Positions 10,901-19,855 of a DNA stretch of 64,000 nucleotides are shown one piece after another (the first letter of the stretch is position 1; each line of letters opens with the position of its first letter). The position numbers and the translations under genes are program-made. The notes beneath the pieces were generated by a model. The model did no database searches. It was not told where the DNA came from and worked only from the letters and a program-made list of their open reading frames with translations. Location: contig NW_005179113.1 in assembly GCF_000350225.1 (NCBI RefSeq), positions 91,818 to 155,817 on the forward strand, given 5' to 3'. Source of the DNA: Chondrus crispus. Taxonomy: Eukaryota; Rhodophyta; Florideophyceae; Gigartinales; Gigartinaceae.

Positions 10901-11761
10901 AACTCTTTCCGCATGGCCACTAGCCGAAGCAGCAGTACCATGTTGAGATTCTTCGTGTCGGGTGGAGGCATGCATTCGAGCGGCATGCGCTGCTTGGATG
11001 GCAGGGTCCGCGAGAATTGGTGGGAGTGATTTGGTCGGCTGATACAGCTTCTTTTGGTTCCTGACAAACTCCTTCAATGCGGCGGATTGTGCATCACTTG
11101 CTAGTGTGTTCGATATCGATTTCGCAGAAAAAAGCCTAGAATTGTTCTCAACGTTCGCAAGATCTAACTCAGCATCTTCAGGTGAGAGGATGTTCCTCTC
11201 ATTTCGGTTTTTGGTTCCGGATACCGAAGGAATTTTTGATGGCCCTCGTTCGTCCGGGAGTTGCTGCCGTACTGCAGTTGTCGGTCCAGAATTCGCAATG
11301 GGGGTCGCATGATTCAATGCTGGATGTGCGATCATGCGGCACCCGCGGGTGCTAAGGTGTCGGGGAGGGCCGGATGCACCATAACTGACAGGCGCAGCTG
11401 AAGACTGCACATCACCCTCGACACGACTTTGACTGTTCGAGTGTATATTCGACTCGGCAAGGGCACTCGATAACTGCTCCACGGGTAGTGGAGCCATATT
11501 AGAGACGTTAGAAACGCGGGGAAACTTTGTGGCGGGGGAAGGAGGTCCCTCACAGCCAAACACACGCACAAGCGGAACAATGGCATATTTTGTACTGGGA
11601 GGAATTGGCAAAAGCTGAAAGCTTTGTTCGGGTAAGCGACTAGCAAGTAAACGCGAAGCTGGGGTACCATCTGTCCACTCGTTGTCGCGAGCACCTTCGC
11701 CAATGACGACATAGTGCGCGACGGAAGACTTTTCCGGTTCAGATTCCGGTTGCTCTGGCAT
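7961..11761 (-). CDS. Unrecognised large, mostly disordered protein (1266 aa)
   Basis: Single open frame from ATG 11761. I do not recognise the family. About the first 750 residues and much of the C-terminal third are low in hydrophobic content and rich in Ser, Arg, Lys, Pro and Glu, as in nuclear scaffold or regulatory proteins. A structured helical segment lies at about residues 760-980 (it includes QFTFIRWQLAIQQKQVKLEN, REVIEHVVNLNLAGIPIRYI and ALDALRDILIWAKYIADEV). A basic KRRRRDD cluster near the C-terminus could be a nuclear signal. The protein ends with a short conserved-looking segment (SVIALFGYLRSEFIRMKNES). Lack of stops over 3.8 kb supports a real gene. Function unknown. Confidence 0.75.
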   Translation of the reverse strand: MPEQPESEPEKSSVAHYVVIGEGARDNEWTDGTPASRLLASRLPEQSFQLLPIPPSTKYAIVPLVRVFGCEGPPSPATKFPRVSNVSNMAPLPVEQLSSALAESNIHSNSQSRVEGDVQSSAAPVSYGASGPPRHLSTRGCRMIAHPALNHATPIANSGPTTAVRQQLPDERGPSKIPSVSGTKNRNERNILSPEDAELDLANVENNSRLFSAKSISNTLASDAQSAALKEFVRNQKKLYQPTKSLPPILADPAIQAAHAARMHASTRHEESQHGTAASASGHAERVQRTSGTSSIHHGRSDIQVRGPTIKTLDNNSAPSTKTSEPPSLKSLRTAGSSEMRAKEERDETAVIRDERSSTDCPSQSERLSRATKVGNCDTVPSENSQLTQKRKVANEANARRGSLPNLHRRVPPERHAREGIQASMTERSAKSTSTIPARAIVLEGKNGKGSHTDQEQRDGELLSRRRGNSDQRTIPSQKDKAPANAHKTNSSSTPNTTHSGNEDFNSGSKKEKARHAQLQRKPPFSKGLTCGVDLQQKLARGSLHVVTTDNSSSTSGVKGKNCSDLMTEPFEYCIKLLVQSLCLSGSASGSGISKEVTTRFRRELRTIFNLESRSRLPQSKRGILKGPHNARDQKAPTAATNDTAPLHGGRKAALILRQEAGPVVSPTKVAEKPGYSRSSSRILASDATAGIVHPRSSEHGARTRAQPVDKSDAMPSSQTPISSALHGIQFTFIRWQLAIQQKQVKLENVAREAREIADTCKSLMNPVGGTPRMQDREVIEHVVNLNLAGIPIRYILTQIASLSEVSASSYSPQRSAMRNLEHALDALRDILIWAKYIADEVSQLHRKYEEDASERAEVKRFLAGITTFISYSQSEARLGFISELKEYKKYFLHSANSKDDGRPFYARRQALGDDVRSILLTFRRVAVWWKRQTSTKRRNVGAMQSATATSADPANEVPNPSVAGRKGPSEKVKNVLKANPQLQSRTTDAAVLEKAYAHGESHEKEANEAPSVHDAKAAPKRQGSDISDVKMRRAAVGSSSEIVPGSTKARAIGQLGVGSGRLDAKAPSVARTKGKESFNPMALLKSISDARNTHHREDGIRSESRSAKNPVAGTSAWATTSQTSRPRKPLNKGEVEKNINAEERSRRPLKRRRRDDHVSFATDLVVGTSNSNIQKADNLSLFHDGYDLLGRENPIQEEAVNERASHLTRGSVIALFGYLRSEFIRMKNESEGRETIEPEFLSLIYPPSASKQIAWHAKKDTPKAG

Positions 11762-12658
11762 TACTGGATATTAAACAAATGGGCAGAAAGCATTCATACG
11801 TCAGGGGATCACAAAGGAAGTGAAGCTTTGCGTTGCTTCAAAGCACTCCGCAATCGTTAGAAAAACGTCACGTTCCGAGGTGTAGTGCCAGAAGAAACGA
11901 AAGTTTGTGTGCTCGTTCACAGGGCAGACGGAATCTCAGTGCTGGTGGCGGCCGGCCAAGTATGGCAAAGATTGGGATGGTTTTTTGCTTGTGCTAGTGC
12001 CCGGCAAGTCTGAGAAGTGTGCGGTGATGAAAACTGGAGGAAGGCTTTGCAGGCGAAAAAGAGCGTACCGCACAGTAGCCGCCGTAGTTTCAAGGGTACC
12101 GTGCTGTTCGATCCCCAGACCATTTCAAAATAATCAAAGAACTCATATTTATTTGCAAATACAGAAAATACGCTGCACACGTGTGCCGCAGGAGAAGCTC
12201 CCGATTTGTCGGAATTTATCCTCCGAACTCGAACCAAGTCCCGTTCAGGTGACCTCACCTGCTCTGTCTCGACAAACATGCCTATCGTTCTGACAGTTGT
12301 GAAACACCCTCGTCTCTTCGGCGTAATATCGCAGCTTTGCATCAAGATTATCACGGAGCTCGGGCTCAAACATTTATTCATGGGTCGAAAGGAGCGGAAA
12401 GCCAAATCGTTTCGCTACAATTGCAGCGGTGGCAAACCAGAAATGGGATTTCCAAAGACCCTCGCTGGTTCGTCTAGTCTCCCAGAGCTTCGAGAAAACC
12501 AGACCATCGCAAAGAGGTATTCGCACGCTCATCTTCTCATTAGGTCCTTTAATTTCCACCTCCTTCAACCCCTTAACTAATTTTGAAACTAGAATTTTAA
12601 CAAGTGCTGCCTGTCCAATCTGTGTTGTTATAGGAAGTCCCTAAAAAGACCGAGACGG
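11762..12658. other. Divergent intergenic region
   Basis: About 900 bp between two divergently transcribed genes, likely containing both promoters. Short frames exist on both strands (for example 11917-12405 minus, 12206-12580 plus), but none has recognisable motifs. No tRNA or snRNA could be supported. Confidence 0.45.
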
Positions 12659-14254
12659 ATGGGAAAACTCGCCATCGAAGCTCCCTCGCCCTCTCACCCG
12701 CCCAAATGCCCTCGTGAAGTGAGGATAAAGCCCCCTCTTCTAACGTTTGGTAGAAAGTCGAGACCTTCCTCACCAGCAATGCGAGCTGCCTGCGATCTGG
12801 GTGACCCTATAGTGACACCGCTTACGACTCCGAAGCTCCCTTCCAAAGGCATGCGTGAAAGGGAAGAAGCTCAGGTGTTGAAATCAATCGAATTGACTGG
12901 GGTCGCCACCGACGAAATACAGAAGAAGCCCTGTTCCCCAACAATGTGTGAAGGACATCACAAAAATGCCATCCAGCTGAAGGCTCAAATAACTCCGCAC
13001 GTTCTGTCTGGCACGCATGAACTGAAGACGCATGACGAGTCAGAAAGCGAGGTGAAGTCTGTTTCGCAAAGGACTGTTGTACGTAACATGGCACCAGAGG
13101 TTCAGTCCGAGGATTGCAAGACCCCATCGTATGTGGTCTGTGAAGAGTCGTCCTCTGGAGTCCATTCTGGCGGTCTGCTATCCAATCATATTACGTTGAG
13201 TATGGAGACTCTGAGGACACCGATATGCTCACAGAGATTGCTGTTAGCGCGTCCCAGCTCCAGCAAACTGAAATCAAGCATTCCTCAACAGTTCAGAAAA
13301 CCCGGACATGGAACTGCCAGCTCGCATAAAAACCCACAGAATCCATGCCGTGCATTGTCGTTTGAAAAAGCGGAGGTTATGGAGCACAATAAAACGCCTG
13401 GAAATGAGCAGGAACCCATGCTTCTCCAATCCACGCTTGTTTGGAAAGCCGTCAAGCCGAAAACTTTTAGAAAGTTATTGAAGGGAAACGGGCAGGATGA
13501 CAGCGTTGGAAGAGAAAAATCACTAGCTACCCCGTTTGATATCGACGCACGCATAGTAGTGAAAAGTTCTGACGGCGTTAGAGCTGGTGCTGCAGATGAG
13601 CTAGACGACCGACAAGACACATCTAAGCGGAGAAATGCATGGACCCGGGTCGCCAAAGAAATAGTGATGTCTTCCCCATACTCGGTGGCCAGTCGCAGAA
13701 AAGAAATTGCTGAGACCGGGCATGGTATAAATGGTAGGTCCCTGAACAGGTCCAAAAAAGAAGAGGAAAGCGGCGAAGTCTGCAAAAGAGCAGAACCTCC
13801 CATGCTTGCGCGTAAGCTGAATGATACAGAGTTCTCCTCTGACGAAATCCTGGAAAGCCCACTACGTTATACCGCACGTGCTGAAGGCGAAGAGGAAATT
13901 ATTATTTATCAGTCACAAGATCTAGCAAAGACAAGCGACGACACTTCGTTCTTGGAATCGAGTGAACAGCAAGGTGCTGGTTGTTACAGGGAATTCGTGA
14001 GCACACCTCTGAAAGTGGCTGACGGAAGGCAGATGGCTCCCAACCGTCAACAGGTATGTTCTCCTGCTGGGAAAGACGAAGAAAGTTTTGCCAGTGTGAC
14101 GGAGCCTCCAACTCCAGATGGCGCTTTCAAAGAAAAAACCGACGAGTTGCAGAAGAGCAGCCGTACTACAGTACTATGTAGATCTATGCTTGTGACGATC
14201 CCTGCTGGCGCATTGCGGTCTCCCGAAACACCAGACAGTGTTTCTAAGGAGTAA
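12659..14254 (+). CDS. Unrecognised disordered protein (531 aa) rich in SP/TP sites
   Basis: Single open frame from ATG 12659 with no recognisable domain. Many Ser-Pro and Thr-Pro pairs, often in KTP, ETPD or ESPLR contexts, are possible proline-directed kinase sites and would fit a cell-cycle-regulated nuclear protein (inference only). No membrane segment or signal peptide. It is divergent from the 1266-aa gene and convergent with V-ATPase G. The frame is long and uninterrupted, but conservation was not tested. Confidence 0.65.
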   Translation: MGKLAIEAPSPSHPPKCPREVRIKPPLLTFGRKSRPSSPAMRAACDLGDPIVTPLTTPKLPSKGMREREEAQVLKSIELTGVATDEIQKKPCSPTMCEGHHKNAIQLKAQITPHVLSGTHELKTHDESESEVKSVSQRTVVRNMAPEVQSEDCKTPSYVVCEESSSGVHSGGLLSNHITLSMETLRTPICSQRLLLARPSSSKLKSSIPQQFRKPGHGTASSHKNPQNPCRALSFEKAEVMEHNKTPGNEQEPMLLQSTLVWKAVKPKTFRKLLKGNGQDDSVGREKSLATPFDIDARIVVKSSDGVRAGAADELDDRQDTSKRRNAWTRVAKEIVMSSPYSVASRRKEIAETGHGINGRSLNRSKKEEESGEVCKRAEPPMLARKLNDTEFSSDEILESPLRYTARAEGEEEIIIYQSQDLAKTSDDTSFLESSEQQGAGCYREFVSTPLKVADGRQMAPNRQQVCSPAGKDEESFASVTEPPTPDGAFKEKTDELQKSSRTTVLCRSMLVTIPAGALRSPETPDSVSKE

Positions 14255-14427
14255 CTAATCTCCTTGCACGGAAAATATCCACAGTAAATCAACGTATGGC
14301 GCTATGTGAATATGTCAAGGGACAAGAGTAAGTACGCCGTCACCTTTTACATAAGATACGAAAACTTGGAGGCCGAATTAGATGTTGTACTGGATAATAC
14401 AGTATTTGCTAAGCATCTATAAGATGA

Positions 14428-14751
14428 CTAGACTTCACGGACGTATGAAACCAGCATGTCCACCACGGAGGCTTTGTTCGACTTGGCAGCAGCAACAGTA
14501 GACTTGATGTTCTTCTGTGCGGTAGCGGCGATTTTGTCGGAAGTTTCGCCCGTTGAGCCGACGTATTTCTTCACCTGAGCTTGATATTCATCCTCCTTCG
14601 CTGCACGATATTGAGCGATCTCGGCATCGGCTTCAGACGCGGCGGTCTTCAGCCTGACGTCTCTTTCTTTACGCGCTTGCTCTACGAGTGTTTTCGCCAT
14701 CTGCTCCGCTTCGAGAAGAGTTTGAATTGTTTCCGCAGGTTTGTCGGCCAT
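14428..14751 (-). CDS. VMA10: V-type proton ATPase subunit G
   Basis: 107 aa, the usual length of V-ATPase subunit G. This subunit pairs with E to form the peripheral stalk linking the cytosolic V1 ATPase to the membrane Vo sector of vacuoles and endomembranes. The sequence is one long charged helix with the family N-terminus (IQTLLEAEQMAKTLVEQARK), followed by EIAQYRAAKEDEYQ and a C-terminal VVDMLVSYVREV. ATG at 14751; single exon. A palindrome shared with other promoters of this window lies about 315 bp upstream (15063-15076). It converges on the gene ending at 14254. Confidence 0.92.
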   Translation of the reverse strand: MADKPAETIQTLLEAEQMAKTLVEQARKERDVRLKTAASEADAEIAQYRAAKEDEYQAQVKKYVGSTGETSDKIAATAQKNIKSTVAAAKSNKASVVDMLVSYVREV

Positions 14752-15218
14752 GGTGATTGGTAGGGGTTCGAGGGCTTCGTAGGTGTAGAAAACGAGGGAA
14801 GAGCTGACTCAGGAACTGTGGATGGATATCCTTGAAGGAACTTCAAATGCAGGGCGATCGTTGGCGATGGAAGAAGCTGCCTGAAACAAAGGATGGAGTG
14901 GAGAAGGGGGGGAGCAGGCGGGAGAAGGGGGGAGAAGGAATGCCAGGATTGACAGCGAAAGGACAAACGTACTTTGCGCAATGACAAGTGTAGGCAACGA
15001 CAGTGTTTCGGAGCTGGTGGGCGGAATGGCTGAAACGGTATAAAAAACAAGTTCAGTTAATTTACCCTGAAGGGTAGTTTCATGATCATTGAGAGGTACG
15101 GCCTTTTTATGCCTCTCCAGAGGGGGCCAGGCCGCCAACAGCAATGACAGAGCAAGCGGAGCAGAGTACTGAACGATTACTTGCGGTTAGTGGATACTTA
15201 ATCGGGCACTACAGTACT
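14752..15218. other. Upstream region of V-ATPase G up to the Harbinger element
   Basis: Promoter and 5' region of the minus-strand VMA10 gene. Purine-rich around 14890-14940. Apart from the palindrome at 15063-15076 nothing else stands out. Confidence 0.45.
15063..15076. promoter_or_regulatory. TACCC-N4-GGGTA palindrome
   Basis: TACCCTGAAGGGTA. Near-identical palindromes occur upstream of other genes in this window (49062-49075, 49206-49217, 55335-55346). A candidate dimeric transcription-factor site by position and symmetry only. Confidence 0.4.
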
Positions 15219-15418
15219 GGGCGACTCCGAAAAACATAAATTGTGTACACACAAATTTCCTTGTGTATGTGTGTCGTATTTTGTGCCTTGGCACGGAAAT
15301 GCATGTGAACAAAAATTTGTGTAAGACACATTTAATGCCAATTCACCCTCAGTGAGGTGTCAGCACGCCGGCGGACGGATTGCGGTACCCCCTTCACGCC
15401 CTATCCTATGATACCCAA

Positions 15419-16582
15419 ATGAGAAATCTCCTCCTTGTTTTGCTGTTGCAACGCGCAAAAAGGCAACGCACCATCACTTTTCGTCACCGCCTCAACACGG
15501 AAGGGCGAAGACGACGAGACAGGCGGATAACAAGGAGTGCATTGCATCACCCCTCTACATCTCCATTTGCCGTTTTGTTCGGTTCAGGATGTGACCAATC
15601 CCTTATCACATTTTGCGGGTTCGATCACGCTTCTTTTCGCTACCTCCTCCCCCTGTTTGAACCCCTTTATCTTCGCTTCACACCTTACAGCTCTGACGGA
15701 TTTATTCGCGTCATCCCGCGACGGCGCACGCGAAGGGGAAGACCTCGGTTGCTATCGGCTGTCCACTGCTTAGCTCTGACACTTTGTTGGTACAGGACAA
15801 GGGGTTCTAGTATGGTCTTGTCAATGCTATTAGGCATAACTGCTTCTGTTTGCTCTATATTTTTACGATTCGGTCGCCGCTTGTTGAGGCGCGTCCTCAA
15901 CTCTGATCATAAAGCTCGCATTAAAATGCCCACAGCGCAAGAGATTAGTGATTACAAAGAAGCCATTTCCGCAAAGTACTCTCTTCTTCAAGATGTGTAT
16001 GCCATGGCGGATGGACTGAAGCTTTATTTACAGGAGAGCGGGAACGGTGTAATTCAGAACATGTTTTACAATGGGTGGCAACATGATCACTACGTCGGAA
16101 ACGTACTTGTTTTTGTGCCTTCCGGCGTAGTGATCGCGGCAGCGTACCATGCTCCCGGGTGTCTCCATGACTCGGTTATTGCCGAATGGGGCAATGTATA
16201 TCGAAAACTTGAGGAAACATTTGAAAATCATGGTGCGACGTGCGTTGTAGATTCTGCGTTTAGTAAGGGAGACTACCCTTTTGTTATCAAATCTGCGCAA
16301 GATATGCCAATGAGCAGTGACCGAAATGTTCATCAAAAGGCGCAGCAAGCGACATCCGTCAGGCAAGCATCGGAGTGGGGAATGATAGCCTTTCAAGGCT
16401 TTTTTCCGAGATTGAAAGATCGTTTTTGCTATGAGGAGCGAGGCGAGAGGAAGATCATACTCCATCTCACCATTTTGCTCTTCAATTTGAGAACCCGGTT
16501 GGTTGGCATCAATCAGATACTCAATACCTACATGCCATATCTGGGCGTCGATGCGAACCATTTGCTGTTTCGAAACGTATGA
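15419..16582 (+). CDS. Harbinger transposase (HARBI1-type DDE nuclease)
   Basis: About 387 aa from the first ATG (15419). The frame is open upstream to about 15380 but lacks an ATG there. The N-terminal third is basic. The nuclease core has Asp in YAMADGLKLYLQ, Asp in GCLHDSVIAEWG and a candidate Glu in ASEWGM, with the typical NGWQHDHYVGNVLVF and CVVDSAFS segments between. These match the PIF/Harbinger family, whose nuclease needs a Myb-like partner to enter the nucleus and bind the element. That partner is encoded at the other end. No internal stops, so possibly functional. Confidence 0.88.
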   Translation: MRNLLLVLLLQRAKRQRTITFRHRLNTEGRRRRDRRITRSALHHPSTSPFAVLFGSGCDQSLITFCGFDHASFRYLLPLFEPLYLRFTPYSSDGFIRVIPRRRTRRGRPRLLSAVHCLALTLCWYRTRGSSMVLSMLLGITASVCSIFLRFGRRLLRRVLNSDHKARIKMPTAQEISDYKEAISAKYSLLQDVYAMADGLKLYLQESGNGVIQNMFYNGWQHDHYVGNVLVFVPSGVVIAAAYHAPGCLHDSVIAEWGNVYRKLEETFENHGATCVVDSAFSKGDYPFVIKSAQDMPMSSDRNVHQKAQQATSVRQASEWGMIAFQGFFPRLKDRFCYEERGERKIILHLTILLFNLRTRLVGINQILNTYMPYLGVDANHLLFRNV

Positions 16583-17374
16583 GAGGCCACCACTCGCCTC
16601 TACACATTTGGCGAGCACTGAGCGGCACGCGAGCAGCGCGACTGGCTTGGCAGAGAGGTGGCCGGCGCGTTCGATGGTGGCCTGCACGGGGGAGTGACGG
16701 GCCAAGTGAGCGGGGTAGCGGTGGGTCACTTGGGGGTAGACATGCAGCGGGCCGGAGACAGGGAGCGGGGGTTTGATGTGGGAAGTATGCGGGGGCGTGC
16801 GCACAAGGACCCACAGGCCCTTGTACACGGGCGGGGTGGTGTGCGGGGGCGGTGTGTGCGGGAGAGGTGAGCTGTCAGGACGGCTCGCCCAGCATCGGGA
16901 GCGGGCGGAGGCTCGCGGTGGGGCGCGTGGGGCCGTATGTGACCAAGACGTGGGCAAGGGCGGGGGACAAAGCTGGGAGGGTAGCGGTCGGGGTGGACAG
17001 CGTGAGCGTGAAGAGGACGAAGCGGGTGGCGCCGATATTGCTCTCGGTCAGAGGGGTGGAAAGGTAGGTCGCCGCGTGAAGGGTTTGAGCGAGAGTAGAG
17101 AAATGGACATGTCAGGGCCATCCCCCGCGACACCACTCGATGTTTGCAGCAAAGGATAATGCCAAAGCTTGGGATGTTGATAGCAACCGGTGCTTCCATT
17201 TTAATTTCCAGGTTTCTTTTTGCATTCTCATTGTGTTCTTAGCATCTCCAGGTATCTCACCTTCTCACCTGCCTGTTAAAGGCAAGTCACTGTGTGATGT
17301 GAATATATATACACAGTAAAAACAGGAAGACAGACCAAACTCTATCAAGCGTTTAAGAAAACGACGAACAACTG
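16583..17374. other. GC-rich block inside the Harbinger element, origin unclear
   Basis: 16583-17160 is strikingly GC-rich with long open frames on both strands. A minus-strand frame (about 17080-16870) reads like protein but I cannot identify it, so it may be a third captured piece. 17150-17265 contains AKAWDVDSN then FNFQVSF, similar to the start of RPAC1-type proteins, followed by intron-like sequence. That link is weak. Confidence 0.35.
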
Positions 17375-17893
17375 GCGCATCGCCTTGGACTCGTGCCGCT
17401 GAAGATCGACCCGCGGCCTTTTGAGTATTGGGAAAAGGGTCTACCGGTGACAGTAGCGAATACTGTGAAGTTAAGCTGGCGGACAAAGTGTGAGCTTAAC
17501 CCGTCTGCGCCGAGAGATGGTGAGGCCCCCCCTAACGTCTTGTACAAAAATTCCAGCGTGTTAAGCGGTTCAATTGAACATGTCCCGTTCGGAGGTCATG
17601 AACAAAGTAAGTTCATCGGCAATGAAGTACCAAGGCCTGTTCACGAGGATATTCTGCTATGTAAATTACGGCCTGGACAGGAAATCCATGTTGAAATGGA
17701 TGCCACGAAAAACATCGGCAGGGAACACACGAAGTGGTCCCCTGTTGAGACAGCTGGTTACAGGATGCTTCCGGAAGTGAATTTGAAAACTCGCGTTGTT
17801 GGTGCAACTGCGAGAAGACTTGTGAACGTATGTCCGGCGAAGGTGTTTGATATTGATGACGACGATGCGGTTGTGGCACGACCACGGGATTAC
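17375..17893 (+). pseudogene. POLR1C: Fragment of RNA polymerase I/III subunit RPAC1 (AC40) gene
   Basis: RPAC1 is the alpha-like assembly subunit shared by RNA polymerases I and III. The frame from 17375 carries consecutive family motifs: AHRLGLVPLKIDPRPFEYW, then HEDILLCKLRPGQEIHVEM, GREHTKWSPVETAGYRMLPE and CPAKVFDIDDDD, ending near VVARPRDYG. The conserved segment before AHRLGL and the whole C-terminal third are missing. Beyond 17893 the frame runs antisense through another gene piece. It is a truncated copy inside a transposon, so a pseudogene is likely. The functional gene should lie elsewhere. Confidence 0.8.
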
Positions 17894-19214
17894 GGCCTTG
17901 CCCCGTGTGAGCTGCTGCGTCCGACCCTATTTCCCTGTTCTCCGCTTTGCCGGGCCGATCCACCTGCGTTCCGATCTGGGCAAACAGCGCCGCTTCCATC
18001 GCCGCCTTGTTCTTGGCCTGTTTTCTTAGCCGCTTCTCTTCGCGCCTTTTCCGTCCCTCTTCCTTGGTCTCCTTGCGTTTCTGACTGGACTGGCTCGGAG
18101 TTTGTGCCGCCACATCTGTCTGAGACACTACATCCGCCTGAGTCAGCACGCCGACCTGACTTGCCTCCGCTTGACTCGCCTCCGCCTGGCTCGCCTCCGC
18201 TTGACTCGCCTCCGCCTGGATCGCCTCTGCATGACTCGCCTCTGCTTGACTCGCCTCCGCTTGACTCGCCTCCGCTTGACTCGCCTCTGCTTGACTCGCC
18301 TCCGCGCTCGCCACCGCCGCCCCGTTCGCTTCGTCGTGCCTCAGCGCGACCTGCACTTGCTCGAACTTGACGCTCCGCGCCTCGACCTTGGGCGAAACGG
18401 TCTTACTGCGGTGCCGCTGGCTCGAGGTGTGCTTTTGTTTCTTCTTCCTGCCCGTTTTCGGGGATGGAGTGGAGACCGGCGGCAGGGCGGTTCCAAACGG
18501 GCTTTGCGAGAGTGCGTCGCCAAAGACGTTGGAGCTGAAGGGGTCGTCCTCTAAGATGGCGGAAGCTCTCGCGCGGGAGCCGGAAGAGCGTCTGCTAGCG
18601 GCGAAGACATCGACAGTCTTCGCGGGAGGTGTCTCGCCACTGGGCAGCAGGTCAGCGTTGGCGCTCGTAGGTTGGTTGTGGATGTCAAGCGAATCGTCGG
18701 CGGGAATGGAAAGTTGGGCATCTGGGTGCTGCACGCCGAGCGGCTCGTCGGGACGATGTGTTTCGCGGCGAATGTCGTCGTTGAGCGAAGCGTGAATCTG
18801 GAAAAACCCGGTGTGGGAAGGCTTGATGCCCTCTACTACAAAACGAATGTGGCGCCCTAGAGTGACGTGTTGATTAAATGGTGATGTCTCGTTTACACAG
18901 CGCCATCTCCTTACGAGGCCGTCCTCCCCAAAGTGATAGTCATATGCGTAAACGTGGCGCAGTGGTTCAAGAGGAAGCACGGCGTGAAACGCGTGCAAGA
19001 CGGAAAGACCGACGTGATCAGGGCCTACGTGCTTGACGACGCCGACGAAGACGGTGCCGCGCGGAGGGGAGAAAACGAGCAGGCGCGCAGTGGCGACGAT
19101 ATGGGCATAAGGGGAGGCGCCGACGATGGAGGACGGTGGTGCGTGCTCGAGGACTCTCCGCGATGGTTCGGTTGCGTGGGAAGGGGCGGCCAGTTGCTTG
19201 TAAGTTGGGGCATG
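17613..19214 (-). pseudogene. RPA43-like RNA polymerase I stalk subunit gene, 5'-truncated
   Basis: Open minus-strand frame without an in-frame ATG. The N-terminal part (about 19150-18790) reads ATARLLVFSPPRGTVFVG, VVKHVGPDHVGLSVLHAFHA, then HVTLGRHIRFVVEG and GFFQIHASL. This fits the C-terminal OB/S1 fold of RPA43, whose family signature is GxVNKVSxDHIGLLVxGxFNASIP. The following 290 residues are charged and disordered with nine QAEAS-type pentapeptide repeats and a KRKETKEEGRKRREEKRLRK basic stretch, typical of RPA43 tails. Downstream of about 17900 the frame runs antisense to the RPAC1 fragment and is not meaningful. The N-terminal domain is missing. Confidence 0.65.
18161..18295. repeat. 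15-bp minisatellite, nine units (QAEAS repeats)
   Basis: Units of the form TCGCCTCCGCTTGAC repeat nine times with a few substitutions (CTCTGC, CTGGC, CATGAC variants). On the minus strand each unit encodes one pentapeptide of the RPA43-like tail. Confidence 0.9.
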
Positions 19215-19289
19215 TTAGCGGCATGTTAGCAGCGAGAATGTTATTGGCAGAGGAGGTTTGGGGGCGGCGCTCGGCCGTCCACACGTAGA

Positions 19290-19855
19290 GGGCTCCCAAT
19301 TCATGTGACAAGCATTGCAAATGGAGCAATGCTTGCCACATGACCTGGAGGGGGGGTGATGTTGCTTGATGTGGTCACAGCATGGGTTTTGGGGGGAGGT
19401 TGCGGGGAAGTGGGGGCGAAGGTGGGCAATGGAGCGGGGGATGAGCAAGTTGCACAAAAGGTGCGTGCCATGACCGAGGTGCTGGAGCGATCGTCCCACG
19501 AGGTGGCTCTCAGCCACGTGACACTGTATTCATTCAGCAAGGCGGATATTTTACGGGTCTCCTGGTTGCTGCGATTTTGTCAAGTGGCAAGCATTACAGA
19601 TGAAGCAATACTTGCCACATGCCTTGGAATGGGGGATATGCTGCTTGATGTGGTCACAGCATGGGTTTTGAGAGGAGGTTGCCGGGAAGTGCGGGCGAAG
19701 GTGGGTAATGGGGCGAGGGATGAGCAAGTGGTGCAAATGGTGCGTACGATGATGGAGGAGCTGGAGTGGATGTCGCAAGAGGTGGTCGTCAGCCACATGA
19801 CAATGTGCCCACTCAGCAAGGTGGATATCTTACGGGTCTCCTGATGGCTGCCATT
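19290..19855. repeat. Diverged tandem duplication, unit about 280 bp
   Basis: About 19306-19560 and 19590-19845 align along their length: TGTGGTCACAGCATGGGTTT, GATGAGCAAGT and GTCAGCCACATGACA-like words recur in order, ending in TTACGGGTCTCCTG both times. Neither copy encodes a recognised protein. The unit lies next to the 3' end of the Myb-like gene and may be sub-terminal repeat DNA of the Harbinger element. Confidence 0.7.

Noticed and set aside
12100..12122. CTGTTCGATCCCCAG resembling a tRNA T-arm
   Set aside because: No cloverleaf can be built upstream.
11917..12580. Open frames of 124-162 codons on both strands between two genes
   Set aside because: No motif, odd composition, overlap each other; likely chance frames in promoter DNA.
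16028..16957. 309-codon minus-strand frame
   Set aside because: Antisense to the Harbinger transposase for most of its length; GC-rich open frame by composition.
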